Translations under genes and position numbers: made by a program | In this document: piece after piece, positions 4,562-5,125 of the stretch | Position numbering within the stretch: position 1 is the first letter of the stretch | Layout of the letters: each line of letters opens with the position of its first letter | The notes under the pieces: generated by a model | The model's database searches: none | Seen by the model: only the letters and a program-made list of their open reading frames with translations | Told to the model about the DNA's origin: nothing | Source: an uncultured Veillonella sp. | GTDB taxonomy: Bacteria; Bacillota; Negativicutes; Veillonellales; Veillonellaceae | Assembly: GCA_900766125.1 (NCBI GenBank) | Contig: CAAFUD010000206.1 | Coordinates: 1-5,125 of the forward strand | DNA: 5,125 bases | Direction of reading: 5' to 3'

Positions 4562-4594
4562 ATATGGTAGATATCATATTTGTATCTACCATAT
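4562..4594. other. Perfect 12-bp AT-rich inverted repeat between envelope genes
   Basis: ATATGGTAGATA (4562-4573) is the exact reverse complement of TATCTACCATAT (4583-4594), with a 9-base loop. No T-run follows on either strand, so an intrinsic terminator is unlikely unless weak. The size and symmetry would suit an operator or an mRNA-processing hairpin. It sits 17 nt after the LTA-synthase-like stop and 46 nt before the glycosyltransferase start. Confidence 0.65.
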
Positions 4595-4640
4595 TATCTA
4601 CATAGTAAATTAAAGGGATTTGTAAGTTAAAGGATGATCT

Positions 4641-5125
4641 ATGAGCACTGTGACGGCTATTATCTTAGCTCGCAACGAAGAAAAACATATTGTAGATTGT
4701 ATTAAAAGTATTCAATTTGCTGATGAAATATTAGTTATTGATGATGGAAGTACAGATCATACGGTACCTCTTGCTACTAACTTGGGGGCTAAAGTTATAC
4801 CACATCCTCTGAATGGAGATTGGTCACAACAACGACGCTTTGGTATTTCACAAGCCCAGAGTGAATGGATTTTATTTGTTGACTCTGATGAGCGTGTATC
4901 ACCAGAGTTAGCAAAGTCTATTCAACGAGCTATCCAAGGTGAACCAAAGGCTTATTGGCTACGAAGATATAATTTGTTCCATCACAATCCAGCTACTCAT
5001 GGTGTGGTGAGACCTGATAAGGTGTTACGATTGATGCCTCGAGAGGGAGCCACTGTAGAAGGTGCTGTTCATGAAGCTTTTATCAGTCCGTATCCACAAG
5101 ATACATTAGAAGGCAAATTGTATCA
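4641..5125 (+). CDS. Family 2 glycosyltransferase, WaaE/KdtX-like (N-terminal part, cut by window edge)
   Basis: ATG at 4641 follows AAGGA (4630-4634) by six bases. 161 codons are present, with no stop before the window ends. The GT-A fold is clear. VTAIILARNEEKHI (4-17) starts the nucleotide-binding strand and VIDDGSTD (32-39) carries the UDP-sugar-binding acidic residues. FVDSDERV (79-86) holds the metal-binding DSD (81-83). Later YWLRRYNLF (105-113), HG (120-121), a basic RPDKVLRLMPR stretch (124-134) and VEGAVHE (139-145) match the pattern of the WaaE/KdtX family. That family adds a glucose or similar sugar to the LPS inner core from the cytoplasmic side. There is no signal peptide, as expected. 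Exact donor and acceptor cannot be read. Proximity to the membrane transferase suggests a shared envelope-glycan function. The remainder, usually about 90-100 more residues, lies outside. Confidence 0.9.
   Translation, partial: MSTVTAIILARNEEKHIVDCIKSIQFADEILVIDDGSTDHTVPLATNLGAKVIPHPLNGDWSQQRRFGISQAQSEWILFVDSDERVSPELAKSIQRAIQGEPKAYWLRRYNLFHHNPATHGVVRPDKVLRLMPREGATVEGAVHEAFISPYPQDTLEGKLY

Overview
The window looks like chromosomal DNA from an AT-rich member of the Firmicutes/Negativicutes. Veillonella or a close relative is my best guess. That rests on general impression: low GC, GGAGG-type ribosome binding sites, GTG/TTG starts, and an LTA-synthase-family enzyme beside an LPS-core-type glycosyltransferase, a pairing that fits a diderm Firmicute. 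No database search was possible. All protein-coding genes I accept are on the + strand.

Layout. (1) 1-29: terminator of a gene lying left of the window. (2) 27-286: a compact locus with every part expected of a par/Fst-type type I toxin-antitoxin module. It has a 31-residue hydrophobic peptide gene (78-173), a 5' leader hairpin, a shared bidirectional terminator (179-213), and a direct repeat placed once over the peptide's start site and once beyond the terminator. A good minus-strand promoter is placed to drive a convergent antisense RNA of about 70 nt. (3) 351-977: a class I SAM-dependent methyltransferase of unknown substrate, followed by a 23-bp tandem duplication and a large hairpin/terminator. 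(4) 1255-2364: an unrecognised protein with an acidic N-terminal half and an extremely lysine-rich, repeat-containing C-terminus. Its last codons run over A AAA AAG, a classical -1 frameshift heptamer in the correct phase. The -1 frame continues without a start codon of its own for 52 codons and ends in a CxxCxxCxxxxC tail, so the real product may be a 418-residue protein. (5) 2569-4545: a five-TM LTA-synthase/sulfatase-fold phosphoglycerol or phosphoethanolamine transferase. (6) 4641 to the right edge: the first 161 codons of a GT2 glycosyltransferase of the WaaE/KdtX type.

How they fit together. The last two genes plausibly act on envelope glycans: a cytoplasmic sugar transferase and a membrane enzyme that adds phospho-head groups outside the membrane. 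The methyltransferase and the lysine-rich protein have no assignable pathway. The par-like locus is self-contained and looks like an independent accessory module inserted between terminators.

No stretch longer than 300 bases lacks a gene. The longest gap, 978-1254, holds a repeat, a hairpin and a promoter. I see no tRNA, rRNA, CRISPR array, transposase or integrase.
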